A stretch of DNA of 64,000 nucleotides. Origin: a bacterium (lineage in GTDB: Bacteria; UBP4; UBA4092; JAOAEQ01). Under the pieces are notes generated by a model. The model did no database searches, was not told the origin of the DNA, and saw nothing but the letters and a program-made list of their open reading frames with translations. Where the stretch lies: the NCBI GenBank assembly GCA_026416715.1, contig JAOAEQ010000008.1:1-64000 (forward strand), given 5' to 3'. This document shows positions 25,716 through 34,881 of this stretch, piece after piece (the stretch's first letter is position 1; every line of letters starts with the position of its first letter). Made by a program: the position numbers and the translations under genes.

Positions 25716-26300
25716 ATGGATATTTCAATTAAAAATATCGGATGGATAGAAGTTATTTGTGGCAGTATGTTTTCTGGAAAGAGTGAAGAGTTAATTAAAC
25801 GGCTCCGTCGCTGCCAAATAGCGAAACAGAAAATTGCGGTATTCAAACCGCAACGTGATACTCGATATAGTGAAACTGAAATCGTGAGTCATAATCAAGC
25901 ACGGATTCCATCTATTTCGGTTCGTGATAGTGCTGAGTTATATCAGAACGTTGATGCAGAAGTTCAGGTGGTTGGAATTGATGAAGCACAATTTTTCGAT
26001 TCCGGATTAGTTGCGGTTTGTGAGAAGCTCGCAAATGAAGGGAAACGGGTTATCGTTGCCGGACTCGACCAGGATTATCTCGGCAGACCATTTGAACCGA
26101 TACCGCAACTGATGGCAGTAGCGGAATATGTTACTAAAGCGTTAGCGATATGCGTAGTTTGTGGGAATCCAGCGAACCGGTCGTATCGGAAAGTGCAAAG
26201 TGAAGAACGAATCTTGCTCGGGAGCCAGGATACGTACGAACCGCGCTGCCGTCGCTGTTTCCAGCCGTTCGGGGAAGAAAAACAACTTGAAATAAAGTAA
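25716..26300 (+). CDS. tdk: Thymidine kinase, type II
   Basis: A 194-residue enzyme phosphorylating thymidine (salvage). P-loop GSMFSGKSEE at about 16-25, DEAQFF block (about 90-95), lasso domain with structural zinc cysteines (CVVCG and CRRC). Length is typical of the TK1-like family. Well-placed AAGGAG ribosome site 9 nt upstream. Monocistronic. Confidence 0.97.
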   Translation: MDISIKNIGWIEVICGSMFSGKSEELIKRLRRCQIAKQKIAVFKPQRDTRYSETEIVSHNQARIPSISVRDSAELYQNVDAEVQVVGIDEAQFFDSGLVAVCEKLANEGKRVIVAGLDQDYLGRPFEPIPQLMAVAEYVTKALAICVVCGNPANRSYRKVQSEERILLGSQDTYEPRCRRCFQPFGEEKQLEIK

Positions 26301-26433
26301 AGTATCTTAGTTGCAACGACGGTAAAAAGACAAACCGATTGACCATGCAAAATAGGTTTTCATAGTATCCGGTGCATCGACGTTAACATACTCTGCGGTT
26401 AGTGTATTTCCATAAACCAACCTGAATTTGGCA

Positions 26434-27942
26434 ATGAACCTACCCGAGAAATTATTACGGTATATTAGCATCTCCATTGTTCCGATAATCTGGTTGATTC
26501 TAATCGGGCTCCTGTATTATCGGAATAGCCAGCATTCAATCCTGGAATCCGAACCAAAAATATCATTTGATACCGGCGATGTTATTCTCCGCGAAGAATG
26601 GAAACGAATCTATTTAAATAATGAACCAGTGGGATATTCGAAAGTATCGTTGCAAGAAGGTTCTTTCGCTAATAAGAAGGTATATGTGTTGAATAACGAG
26701 ACGAATTTATATCTGCTCGTTGCGGGGATGAATCAGGATATTCAATTCGCTGGAACGGTAACGCTTGACCGTGATTTAACATTGCTCCAGTTTAATCAGG
26801 AATTGAAAGCTGGCAGACAACGGTTTCGGGTACGTGGGATTTTCGGAAATAACCAGTTGCGGGTATGGATTGGCAGCGGTACGAATGAAACTGAACGGCG
26901 GATTCCGCTTACCCAACGATGTTATGCTCCCGACGTAGTCCATTTGCTGATGTTACAAGATAAATTTCCGCTTGGAAAAAAATATCGGATACCGATATTT
27001 GACCCGACAACATTATCCGCGCAAGTAATTGAAGCTGAAACAGTTGGCAAGACTACGGTTGAGCTAAACGGTCAGAAGTATCCTGCGTATGAAATTAAAG
27101 AAACGGTTAAAGGAGTAACGCAAACCGTTTGGGTGAATAGTAAGGGCGAAGTGCTCAAAGAAGAAGCACGGTTAGCTGGATTAACCTTGCTCGCGATGAA
27201 AGAATTCGAACCGGATAAAACGAAATTGCACGTGGTTCGACGGTCAACGCAAGATTTATTATTCACCAGCAGTATTCCAGCGAATCGGGAAATTGCGAAC
27301 CCGCGACAAGTAACCGAACTAACCGTTCGACTTTCGGATATTTCTGAAGAACAAATTGCCCAACTCGACTTAATACCTTCGAAAGAAATCTCCAGAAACG
27401 GGGTTATTCTCTGGATTCAAACCGTAGATTTATCGAAATTGCCACCGTATATGCAAGAAGTAAATACAAAAGAGTTTATACAATATCTTGCGCCGTCAAT
27501 GTTAGTCCAGAGCACCGACCCTGAAATATATAAAACTGCACTGAACATTATCGGGAACAACCGAGATGCAGTACGAAATTCGATTAAATTAACCCAATGG
27601 GTATATCGGAATATCCGAAAAAAAATCTTGGTTAGCGTTCCTTCGGCCGTTGAAGTGTTAAAAAATCGGGAAGGGGATTGCAACGAGCATGCGGTATTAT
27701 TAGCGGCGTTATCGCGGTCGGTTGGGATTCCAACGAAAATTGTTGCTGGGTTGGTATATAAAGATGGATATTTCTTTTACCATGCATGGAACGAAGTCTG
27801 GGTCGGGCAATGGGTTCCGATCGATGCGACGTTCGGCCAGACCGCCGTTGATGCAACCCATATTAAACTGATTGAAGGTGACCTCGACCAGCAGATAAAA
27901 TTACTATCCTTAGTCGGGAAAATCAATATTGAAATTTTATAA
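26434..27942 (+). CDS. Membrane-anchored transglutaminase-like protein
   Basis: A 502-residue protein with one N-terminal transmembrane segment (about 9-26), a long beta-rich region, and a C-terminal transglutaminase-like (papain-fold) domain. The catalytic triad is visible: Cys416 in EGDCNEH, His450 in YHAWNEVWV and Asp464 in VPIDATFGQ. Bacterial members act as proteases or peptide cross-linkers in the periplasm; the substrate is unknown. The ATG at 26434 is preferred over a TTG six bases upstream. It precedes an ABC exporter pair. Confidence 0.85.
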   Translation: MNLPEKLLRYISISIVPIIWLILIGLLYYRNSQHSILESEPKISFDTGDVILREEWKRIYLNNEPVGYSKVSLQEGSFANKKVYVLNNETNLYLLVAGMNQDIQFAGTVTLDRDLTLLQFNQELKAGRQRFRVRGIFGNNQLRVWIGSGTNETERRIPLTQRCYAPDVVHLLMLQDKFPLGKKYRIPIFDPTTLSAQVIEAETVGKTTVELNGQKYPAYEIKETVKGVTQTVWVNSKGEVLKEEARLAGLTLLAMKEFEPDKTKLHVVRRSTQDLLFTSSIPANREIANPRQVTELTVRLSDISEEQIAQLDLIPSKEISRNGVILWIQTVDLSKLPPYMQEVNTKEFIQYLAPSMLVQSTDPEIYKTALNIIGNNRDAVRNSIKLTQWVYRNIRKKILVSVPSAVEVLKNREGDCNEHAVLLAALSRSVGIPTKIVAGLVYKDGYFFYHAWNEVWVGQWVPIDATFGQTAVDATHIKLIEGDLDQQIKLLSLVGKINIEIL

Positions 27943-28029
27943 ACCAGATTACACCGATTTATTGAAAACGATTACAGCGATTTAAATCAATGTAATCGGA
28001 TGTCCTTATCGTTGTACTCATGAATTCCT

Positions 28030-28755
28030 ATGATAGAAATTAAGAATCTGACCAAAAAATTCGACCGCGTGACGGCGGTATCGAATCTGAATTTATCTAT
28101 CGCTAAAGGAGAATTGTTCGGATTCCTCGGTCCGAACGGCGCTGGGAAAACCACCACGATTAAAATTATGACCGGATTACTCCGACCGACGTTCGGAACG
28201 GTTACAATCGGCGGGTTCGATATCCAGCGGGATGCGATTGCCGCTAAGAAACTTATCGGCTATGTTCCGGATGACCCGTTTATCTACGATAAACTTACCG
28301 GACGCGAATTCTTGCGGTTTATCGGCGGGTTATTTTCGCTGGATACCCGAACCGTTACCTCAAAAATTCAATACTGGCTAGATTTCTTCGAGTTGAACCA
28401 AACCGCGGACCAGCTAACGGAAAGTTATTCGCATGGGATGAAACAGAAACTGGTTACGTCCGCAGCGCTACTGCACGACCCGCAGGTCTTGATTATTGAT
28501 GAACCGATAGTCGGTCTCGACCCGCGCAGCACCAAAAAACTTAAAGATTTATTGAAAGAACTCGCAAAAAATGGAACGACGGTTTTCCTTTCAACCCATA
28601 TTTTGACCGTTGCGGAAGAATTATGCGACCGGGTAGGGATTATTCATCAGGGGACTCTGATTGCTACCGGAAGTATTCCAGAGTTAAAACAAATTGCAAA
28701 AGAAACAAGCGATACTTCGTTAGAAGCGATTTTTCTGAAACTAACGGGAGAATAG
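28030..28755 (+). CDS. ABC transporter ATP-binding protein (ABC-2 exporter type)
   Basis: A 241-residue nucleotide-binding subunit. Walker A GPNGAGKTT (34-42), Q-loop region, signature YSHGMKQKL (a variant of LSGGQ), Walker B VLIIDEPIVGLDP, and the switch His in STHIL. Partner of the membrane protein at 28911-30620, separated by a MITE-like element. Such pairs export lipids, drugs or peptides; substrate unknown. The variant signature (SHGMK) is usual in the CcmA/NatA-like group. Confidence 0.93.
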   Translation: MIEIKNLTKKFDRVTAVSNLNLSIAKGELFGFLGPNGAGKTTTIKIMTGLLRPTFGTVTIGGFDIQRDAIAAKKLIGYVPDDPFIYDKLTGREFLRFIGGLFSLDTRTVTSKIQYWLDFFELNQTADQLTESYSHGMKQKLVTSAALLHDPQVLIIDEPIVGLDPRSTKKLKDLLKELAKNGTTVFLSTHILTVAEELCDRVGIIHQGTLIATGSIPELKQIAKETSDTSLEAIFLKLTGE

Positions 28756-28758
28756 CTT

Positions 28759-28889
28759 ATTGAATAGTCTTGAGCTTTAGCTCGGATTCGGTATAAAAAG
28801 ATATTTCGGGTTTTAACCTATAGATAGGACGAAAGTCCAAATAGGTTCGCTTATTTTTTTCCCCTATCTAAAGATAGGGGCTATTCAAT
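28759..28889. mobile_element. MITE-like element with inverted ends between ABC genes
   Basis: A 131-nt stretch bounded by ATTGAATAG (28759-28767) and its reverse complement CTATTCAAT (28881-28889). Inside are palindromes GAGCTTTAGCTC, GGGTTTTAACC(T), GGACGAAAGTCC (a hairpin with a GAAA tetraloop) and CCCCTATCTAAAGATAGGGG (28861-28880). No open frame. It shares internal words with the element at 25501-25570. No target-site duplication was recognised, so a mobile origin is inference. Confidence 0.45.
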
Positions 28890-28910
28890 TCTAGATAATT
28901 TTAAATTGAT

Positions 28911-30620
28911 ATGAACCATACATTCTGGCTCCTGAGCATCCGCCCGCGTATCTGGCGGAACTGGATTAAACGGTTCAATATCGAGCATATCGTTTCGATA
29001 GCAATTGTGCTCGGATTATTGTTCTTATTCTGGCTAGCTGGTTTCTTTTTCTTTCGGGTTATTCTATCATATTTGAACAACATCCCGCCGATAGGAACGA
29101 TTCTGATTAACCGATTGCTATCATTAATATTTCTCGCATTATTTCTGATGACCGGGTTCAGTGATATTATCACCGCGTTATCCATTATGTATCTTTCTCG
29201 GGATTTACCGCTGTTACATCAGCATCCGATTAACCCGAATAGCATTTTTCTGGATAAATTTATCCAGACGATTTTTTATGGTTCCTGGGCGGTGATTTGT
29301 TTCGGTGTGCCGTTATATCTCGCGTATGGTTGGGTGTTCAATGTCGATTGGTATTTCTATCCGGTTGTGATATTCAGCAATATCCCGTTTCTGGTTATTT
29401 CCGCTGGTTTAGCGGTTATGGTAACTTTGCTAATCGCCTATTTCGTTCCAGCGAACCGCGCACGAACCATTACGATTGTTCTCATCGGATTAGTTTTCTT
29501 CTCGGTCGCTTTATATCTTCGGTTTCTGCAGACTGGACGGATACTCGGTATCGAAGGTACCGCAACCGATTTAAGTAGTTATCTATTCAACTTGCGATTA
29601 AGCACGACGCCATATCTGCCGAACCAATGGCTAACCCAGATATTCCAATCCGCTGCGGAACGCAATTATCCCGACCTACTGTTTTATACCGCGCTACTAT
29701 TTACCACCGCCGCTTTGATTATCCAGCTCTGCATCCAGTTAGCGGGTAAACTATATCATTTCGGCTGGATTAAAGCCGGCGAAGCGGTTTCTCGGAAACA
29801 CCAAGTACCAAGTTCCAAATATCAAACCCAAACTTTCACCGGTCACCCTTGGTCATTCTTGCCACTTCCTTCTTCTATCAAAGCGTTGTTGATTAAGGAT
29901 ATCAAGATTTTCTGGCGGGATTTAACCCAATGGGGTCAGTTGACGTTACTAGTTGCGTTGGTGCTGGTATATCTATTTAACACGCGCAGTTTTCTCGCTC
30001 GTGGTGGGTTCGGTGACCTCGATTATTTCTGGCGGCAGCTGATTGGGTTAGTCAACCTCGGGTTAACGGGGTTCGTTCTCGGGAATTTAGCTATTCGGTT
30101 CGTCTATCCGCTTATCAGTCTTGAAGGGAGAAATATCTGGATTATCCGCAGTTCACCGCTGAAAGTATCAACCTTTTTCTGGGTGAAATACTGGCTAGCA
30201 TTAACCAGTATGCTGGTTATCGGACTTGGATTAACCGGTCTTTCCATCTATTTATTGCGGCTGGATATATTCGTTGCAATCTTATCATTAACGACGATAG
30301 CAGTAGTTAGTATTGGAATAACGTCATTAGCGATGGGACTCGGTGCGTTCTTTCCAACGTTTAATGTTGAGAATCCAATGCAACTAACGACTGGCATCGG
30401 TGCCGTGTTAACCGTTATTTTGAGTATGCTCTATCTCGGGGCAACGTTAAGTATCGTTGCCTATCCGATGCATATCTATTTCGCTTCCGGCGCAAACCCC
30501 GCTAATATCCATCCGTTAGCGCTGATTTATCCTGCAGGAATGTTAATTTTGATTACTATCATTGCAACTATCCTTCCGATAAAATTCGGCCTGAGAAAAC
30601 TTCAGCAACGAACAAAATAA
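28911..30620 (+). CDS. ABC-2 type transporter permease, large
   Basis: A 569-residue membrane protein with about 12 or more hydrophobic segments in two halves. The first half covers about 1-280. A cytoplasmic loop follows with KHQVPSSKYQTQT (about 297-309), encoded by an AAGTACCAAGTTCC-type dispersed repeat word, and then the second half. It presumably forms the membrane part of the exporter with the ATPase encoded upstream. Large two-half permeases of this kind are poorly characterised. Confidence 0.8.
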   Translation: MNHTFWLLSIRPRIWRNWIKRFNIEHIVSIAIVLGLLFLFWLAGFFFFRVILSYLNNIPPIGTILINRLLSLIFLALFLMTGFSDIITALSIMYLSRDLPLLHQHPINPNSIFLDKFIQTIFYGSWAVICFGVPLYLAYGWVFNVDWYFYPVVIFSNIPFLVISAGLAVMVTLLIAYFVPANRARTITIVLIGLVFFSVALYLRFLQTGRILGIEGTATDLSSYLFNLRLSTTPYLPNQWLTQIFQSAAERNYPDLLFYTALLFTTAALIIQLCIQLAGKLYHFGWIKAGEAVSRKHQVPSSKYQTQTFTGHPWSFLPLPSSIKALLIKDIKIFWRDLTQWGQLTLLVALVLVYLFNTRSFLARGGFGDLDYFWRQLIGLVNLGLTGFVLGNLAIRFVYPLISLEGRNIWIIRSSPLKVSTFFWVKYWLALTSMLVIGLGLTGLSIYLLRLDIFVAILSLTTIAVVSIGITSLAMGLGAFFPTFNVENPMQLTTGIGAVLTVILSMLYLGATLSIVAYPMHIYFASGANPANIHPLALIYPAGMLILITIIATILPIKFGLRKLQQRTK

Positions 30621-30673
30621 CCCTTTCACCATGCCATATTGGCACGGCGATTCCTCGCAATGTAGTGGAGTTA

Positions 30674-30702
30674 CTACGAACGAGATATTATCTCGTTCGT
30701 AG
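30674..30702. repeat. 29-nt perfect palindrome
   Basis: CTACGAACGAGATA (30674-30687), one central T, and the exact reverse complement TATCTCGTTCGTAG (30689-30702); a further GGAG/CTCC pair lies outside. It sits in the 179-nt spacer between the ABC permease and the VanZ-like gene. The centre is too short for an ordinary terminator loop unless the middle pairs open, and no U-run follows. Probably a palindromic repeat; terminator role possible. Confidence 0.5.
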
Positions 30703-30799
30703 CTGCTCCTTTCCTTATTGCGTTGTGACCTGGTGGTATGATGTCGTGGTTTCGTGGTAATATTGTTACTCTGCGAATTAGCCGAAATATTAAACCATA

Positions 30800-31213
30800 A
30801 TGATTAAGAATAAATCTCAGCAGGTTATCGGATTTATCCGGGAGTATCCGTGGCTGAATTATTGGGGTCCGGTCTGCACGATAGCGCTGTTTATTTTTAT
30901 CACTTCTTCGATTCCGGAACCGCCAACGAGCAAAATAACCATTCCCTATTTCGATAAACTAATGCATGGGATTGTTTACGGTTTCCTCGGATATTTCACT
31001 CGCCGAGCGTTATCGCAAACGAATCAATCTTTATTTTCGCGGTATGCTGGGCTATTTGCCATCATATTCTGTTTCTTATATGGGGTATCGGATGAAATTC
31101 ATCAATCGTTTGTTCCCCCGCGAGAAACTGACGCTATTGATTTAATGGCAGATGCACTAGGCGCGAGTATAGGACAGTTTATACAAAAATGTATCCATAA
31201 TCGTAAATCTTAA
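30800..31213 (+). CDS. VanZ-like family membrane protein
   Basis: A 137-residue protein with about 4 transmembrane segments and the family pattern: DKLMHGIVYGFLGYF, then GVSDEIHQSFVPPRETDAIDLMADALGASIG. VanZ-like proteins are small integral membrane proteins; the name comes from teicoplanin resistance but most members are of unknown function and occur near envelope polysaccharide genes, as here (O-antigen-ligase-like gene next). Confidence 0.85.
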   Translation: MIKNKSQQVIGFIREYPWLNYWGPVCTIALFIFITSSIPEPPTSKITIPYFDKLMHGIVYGFLGYFTRRALSQTNQSLFSRYAGLFAIIFCFLYGVSDEIHQSFVPPRETDAIDLMADALGASIGQFIQKCIHNRKS

Positions 31214-31348
31214 TGTCAAATGAAAACGAAACGAAAAAACGGGAGAACGAGTAAACTAAAGAACAAAACCTATCATTTTGTGTTCCTCCGTTCTTTCGTT
31301 CTTACGTTGTTCAGGTAATTTTATTTTGAACGTGGAATTTAGGAATAT

Positions 31349-33385
31349 ATGCGTTTAGTGATTAGAATGTTGATTTATATATTACTGGTGGTAACTCCGC
31401 TGATATTAGTCCGGGCGATATATTATACAGCGGTGAATTCGAAACTGTTCTTTTCCGAATTTCTGCTCGTGATTATTATCGCGCTATGGCTCAACATGGT
31501 GCTATGGAATAAAAAAGTTAGATTTCGGATTTCGGATTTAGTTGGATATATCAACTCACCATTCAGTATACCGCTTTTGCTTTTTGCGGGCTGGATTATG
31601 TTCCGGAACATTTTCAGTCCGATTCCGCTATTATCTTGGAGAGAAAGCGAATTATTCTTGTTATGGATAGGTCTATATTTCGTCTGCCTAGACATTTTTC
31701 GGGAGAAAAAAACATTTTATCCTATTTTTTGGTGTCTGCTCGGAACCGGAACCGTGGTCGCACTCTATGGTATCCTCCAATATTTTGGCTATGACCCGAT
31801 GCCATGGTCTGGTCGAATTGCTCCGAAAGGAAAAGATATCGTCATCTCAACCTTCGGGAACTCGAATTATGTTGCAGAATATCTTCAGCCGATAGCAATT
31901 GTTGGATTAACCTGGTTGTTCATTACTGCAACGAAGTCATTGAGCAAAGCAGTCGCTGGTATTGCAGTGATAATTTTATTAACTTGCATTATGATAAGCG
32001 GAGCGCGCGAAGCATGGGTCGGTCTTCCGCTCGTAGCGCTGATCGGTTGGATGCTGTTGCGCAACAAGAGCAAGGGTACCCCGAAGTTACAATCGGAGAA
32101 CCAAACCCCAACAAGGAGCAAAGAAGAAATTCAAACTCCGAACACCAAACTCAAAAATAACATTACTGTTTCGCGAATATGGATAATTATTCTATTCATA
32201 TTTCTTGTCGTTGTTGTGAGTGGGGTAATCCTTAAAGCATCACGACATCCAGAGTGGCTGAAACTGCGGATATATTCCTTATCCGATGTTCATCAGTTCC
32301 AGGAACGGTTCCTCATTTGGCAAATTGGATTTAACATGATTCAAACGCATCCGGTCTGGGGATTGGGTGCCGGCGGATTTAGAATCAATTTTATGGAATA
32401 TTTAGCTCAATTCATGGAAAAGGATGAGAACCAGATTTATGTGCCGACGGTAAACAACTGGCAGGGAAGTAACGCAAATCAAGCGCATAATGATTATCTA
32501 CAATTTGCCGTTGATTTCGGATTGGTTGGAATTGCGCTATTCTTCTGGTTCATTGCTACCGTTATCTATTTCGGCGTTAAGTCGATTCGAGCAGAAGCTG
32601 ATTCGATTCGGAAACTGCGGATAACCGGATTATTTTTAGCGTTAATTGCAATATTCATTGATGCAGCGGTAAACTTTCCGTTTATGCTACCGGGAAATGG
32701 GCTATTTTTCTGGGTTCTACTCGCGTTGTTTAGTAACAGCATTTGTATTGAGATGCCGAATACCATGGATAAGGCACCAAGTAGCAAACAACATGTACCA
32801 AACAATATATCTGTTCTGCTCATTCGGATACTTGGGAGCGTAATAGTGGTCATTTTCAGTATCGTGTTACTGAGTGCAATTTATCGGTCGGTGCAAGCGA
32901 GTATTCTATTAAAAATAGCACGGAAAGAGGTTCTGCTCGGACAGATACAACCGGCATTAGAAAAACTGGAGAAATCCGCAAAATTAGACCCGTTTGAAAA
33001 TGAAACCCGGTTCGCGCTCGGTTTGGTTTATCAGAACCTCGGTCAGTTCGACCGTGCAGTGTATCATTATACGCAAGCGTTTGGATATGATTATCGGAAA
33101 TATGTTAATTTAGGAGAAACATATTTCGCGATCAAAAATTATCCCGCAGCAGCCATTGAACTGGAAAAAGCAGCGAGAATATATCCAGCTGACCCGGAAC
33201 CAGCGCGTTTACTCGGGATGCTCTATAGCCAATACCTACCTCAACCAGATAAAGCGATTCAGTACTATGAACATTATTTACGGTTAGTTTATCAACCGGA
33301 AGATGCGCTTGCAATAGTTGAAGAGATTAAAAGATTGAAGAATAGCCAAACAAGTGAACGACTTGAACGAGAAAGACTAAAGTAA
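31349..33385 (+). CDS. O-antigen ligase/polymerase-like protein with C-terminal TPRs
   Basis: A 678-residue protein with about 12 transmembrane segments and a WaaL/Wzy domain (SGAREAWVGLPL; GLGAGGFRINF; NQAHNDYLQFAVDFGLVG, the large periplasmic-loop region with conserved His). After a last membrane helix near 500 there are tetratricopeptide repeats (about 520-670: QPALEKLEKSAKLDPFENE, FDRAVYHYTQAFGYD, PAAAIELEKAARIYPADPE). It would join or ligate polysaccharide units at the periplasmic face. Two hydrophilic loops (about 240-272 and 468-482) are encoded by repeat-like DNA (CAAAC/CCAAG words). Confidence 0.85.
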   Translation: MRLVIRMLIYILLVVTPLILVRAIYYTAVNSKLFFSEFLLVIIIALWLNMVLWNKKVRFRISDLVGYINSPFSIPLLLFAGWIMFRNIFSPIPLLSWRESELFLLWIGLYFVCLDIFREKKTFYPIFWCLLGTGTVVALYGILQYFGYDPMPWSGRIAPKGKDIVISTFGNSNYVAEYLQPIAIVGLTWLFITATKSLSKAVAGIAVIILLTCIMISGAREAWVGLPLVALIGWMLLRNKSKGTPKLQSENQTPTRSKEEIQTPNTKLKNNITVSRIWIIILFIFLVVVVSGVILKASRHPEWLKLRIYSLSDVHQFQERFLIWQIGFNMIQTHPVWGLGAGGFRINFMEYLAQFMEKDENQIYVPTVNNWQGSNANQAHNDYLQFAVDFGLVGIALFFWFIATVIYFGVKSIRAEADSIRKLRITGLFLALIAIFIDAAVNFPFMLPGNGLFFWVLLALFSNSICIEMPNTMDKAPSSKQHVPNNISVLLIRILGSVIVVIFSIVLLSAIYRSVQASILLKIARKEVLLGQIQPALEKLEKSAKLDPFENETRFALGLVYQNLGQFDRAVYHYTQAFGYDYRKYVNLGETYFAIKNYPAAAIELEKAARIYPADPEPARLLGMLYSQYLPQPDKAIQYYEHYLRLVYQPEDALAIVEEIKRLKNSQTSERLERERLK

Positions 33386-33395
33386 GCTAAACTTG

Positions 33396-34778
33396 CTATT
33401 TATTCTTTGCCCAGCGCGGATGGGTGATGTTGTATTGTTCAATCCGATAATTCATTGCACGGCGTGATAATCCGAGCAATTTCGCTGCATCTTTCTGTAC
33501 CCATTGCGTCATCTCAAGCGCTTGGAGAATCAGCTGTTTTTCGACGTCTTTTAACGAAATTCCTTCCGGCGGTAACCGGAACTGATAGATTGATTTTCCC
33601 GCTTCCGCAGAGGTTCCTTTCAGAAACGAAAGTGCATCTGCCGGAATTAGGTTGTTTTCAACGAGTAACACCGCGCGTTCGACGGTATTCTCGAGCTCAC
33701 GAACGTTACCAGGCCAATAATAGTTGCGGAGTAAACTTTCGGCTTCCGGCGTGAATCCGGAAATAGATTTGCCATACTGGCGTGCATATTTTTTTAGAAA
33801 ATAATGCGCTAGTAATAGTATATCTTCCTTTCGTTCACGTAACGGCGGAATGGTTACACTGAATACATTCAACCGATAGTATAAATCCTGCCGGAACTTA
33901 TTCGATTCAATTGCGGCCGCTAAATCCTGATTAGTCGCTGCAATTAACCGTACATCAACCTTAATCGTTTTCGTTCCGCCGACCCGTTCGAATTCCTGCT
34001 CCTGCAGAACCCGCAGAATTTTCGCTTGTGTAAATAAACTCATATCCCCGATTTCATCTAAAAATAACGTGCCGAGATGCGCTTGTTCGAACCGGCCAAT
34101 CCGCTGTTTATGAGCGCCGGTAAACGCACCTTTTTCATGACCGAACAGTTCACTTTCAAGCAGGGTTTCCGGCAACGCAGCGCAGTTAACTTTAATAAAC
34201 GGGCGAGTATTTCGATTGCTATTATAATGCACTGCACCCGCTAGCATTTCTTTTCCGGTTCCGGTTTCGCCAAGCAAGAGAATGGTAGCATCGGTTTTCG
34301 CTACTTTTTTGAGCGATTCAACTACCGCAATCATCTGTTTACTTTGCCCGATGATATCATTAAAACTATATACAACCCGCCGATCGTGACGGAGAAACGC
34401 TAATTCTCTCGCTTCGGTTCTCCGTTTCAGAACCGAATTAATTTTGCCAAGTAATTCGCGTGGACTAAACGGCTTTTTTAAATAATCAGCGGCACCATTG
34501 ACCATCATACGTGCAGTCTCTTCCCGACCGGACGAACCTGCTATTAAAATTATTGCTACACTCGGGTCAGTATCCTGCACGGATTTCATCACCTGCAATC
34601 CACCCGCCTGCGGGATATCAAGGTCAACCAGGATGATATCGAAATGTAACCGTTGTCCTTCAGCAATCGCTTGTTCTGCGGATGCCGCTTCTACTACAGA
34701 ATACCCTTCATTGATTAATACCCGAGCCATATTCCCGCGAAACTCGGAATCTGCGTCAGCAATGAGAATTTGGTTCAT
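33396..34778 (-). CDS. NtrC-family sigma-54-dependent response regulator
   Basis: A 460-residue activator: receiver domain (1-120, phospho-acceptor Asp52 in ILVDLDIP), AAA+ sigma-54 interaction domain (about 140-370; Walker A GETGTGKE, the sigma-54-contact loop GAFTGA, LFLDEIGDMS), and a C-terminal Fis-type helix-turn-helix (AAKLLGLSRRAMNYRIEQYNI). It would switch on sigma-54 promoters after phosphorylation by a histidine kinase. No kinase gene is adjacent, so the partner is elsewhere. Convergent with the preceding gene (10-nt gap). Confidence 0.94.
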   Translation of the reverse strand: MNQILIADADSEFRGNMARVLINEGYSVVEAASAEQAIAEGQRLHFDIILVDLDIPQAGGLQVMKSVQDTDPSVAIILIAGSSGREETARMMVNGAADYLKKPFSPRELLGKINSVLKRRTEARELAFLRHDRRVVYSFNDIIGQSKQMIAVVESLKKVAKTDATILLLGETGTGKEMLAGAVHYNSNRNTRPFIKVNCAALPETLLESELFGHEKGAFTGAHKQRIGRFEQAHLGTLFLDEIGDMSLFTQAKILRVLQEQEFERVGGTKTIKVDVRLIAATNQDLAAAIESNKFRQDLYYRLNVFSVTIPPLRERKEDILLLAHYFLKKYARQYGKSISGFTPEAESLLRNYYWPGNVRELENTVERAVLLVENNLIPADALSFLKGTSAEAGKSIYQFRLPPEGISLKDVEKQLILQALEMTQWVQKDAAKLLGLSRRAMNYRIEQYNITHPRWAKNK

Positions 34779-34881
34779 AGTTCAAACAATCCTATAACGG
34801 TAGAACCTAAATACCTATATATCATATTATATCATTACCTATGAAATTAATGTTCAAAGTTTACCTGCGGTATGCAAGAGT

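Noticed and set aside
28861-28880. Terminator hairpin CCCCTATCT/AGATAGGGG
   Set aside because: The T-run lies before the hairpin on the plus strand and becomes an A-run after it on the minus strand, so neither direction forms a terminator.
30644-30662. Sigma-54 promoter (TGGCACG...)
   Set aside because: The -24-like box is good but the -12 region reads TTCC rather than TTGC at the right spacing, and it lies just after a stop codon amid palindromes.
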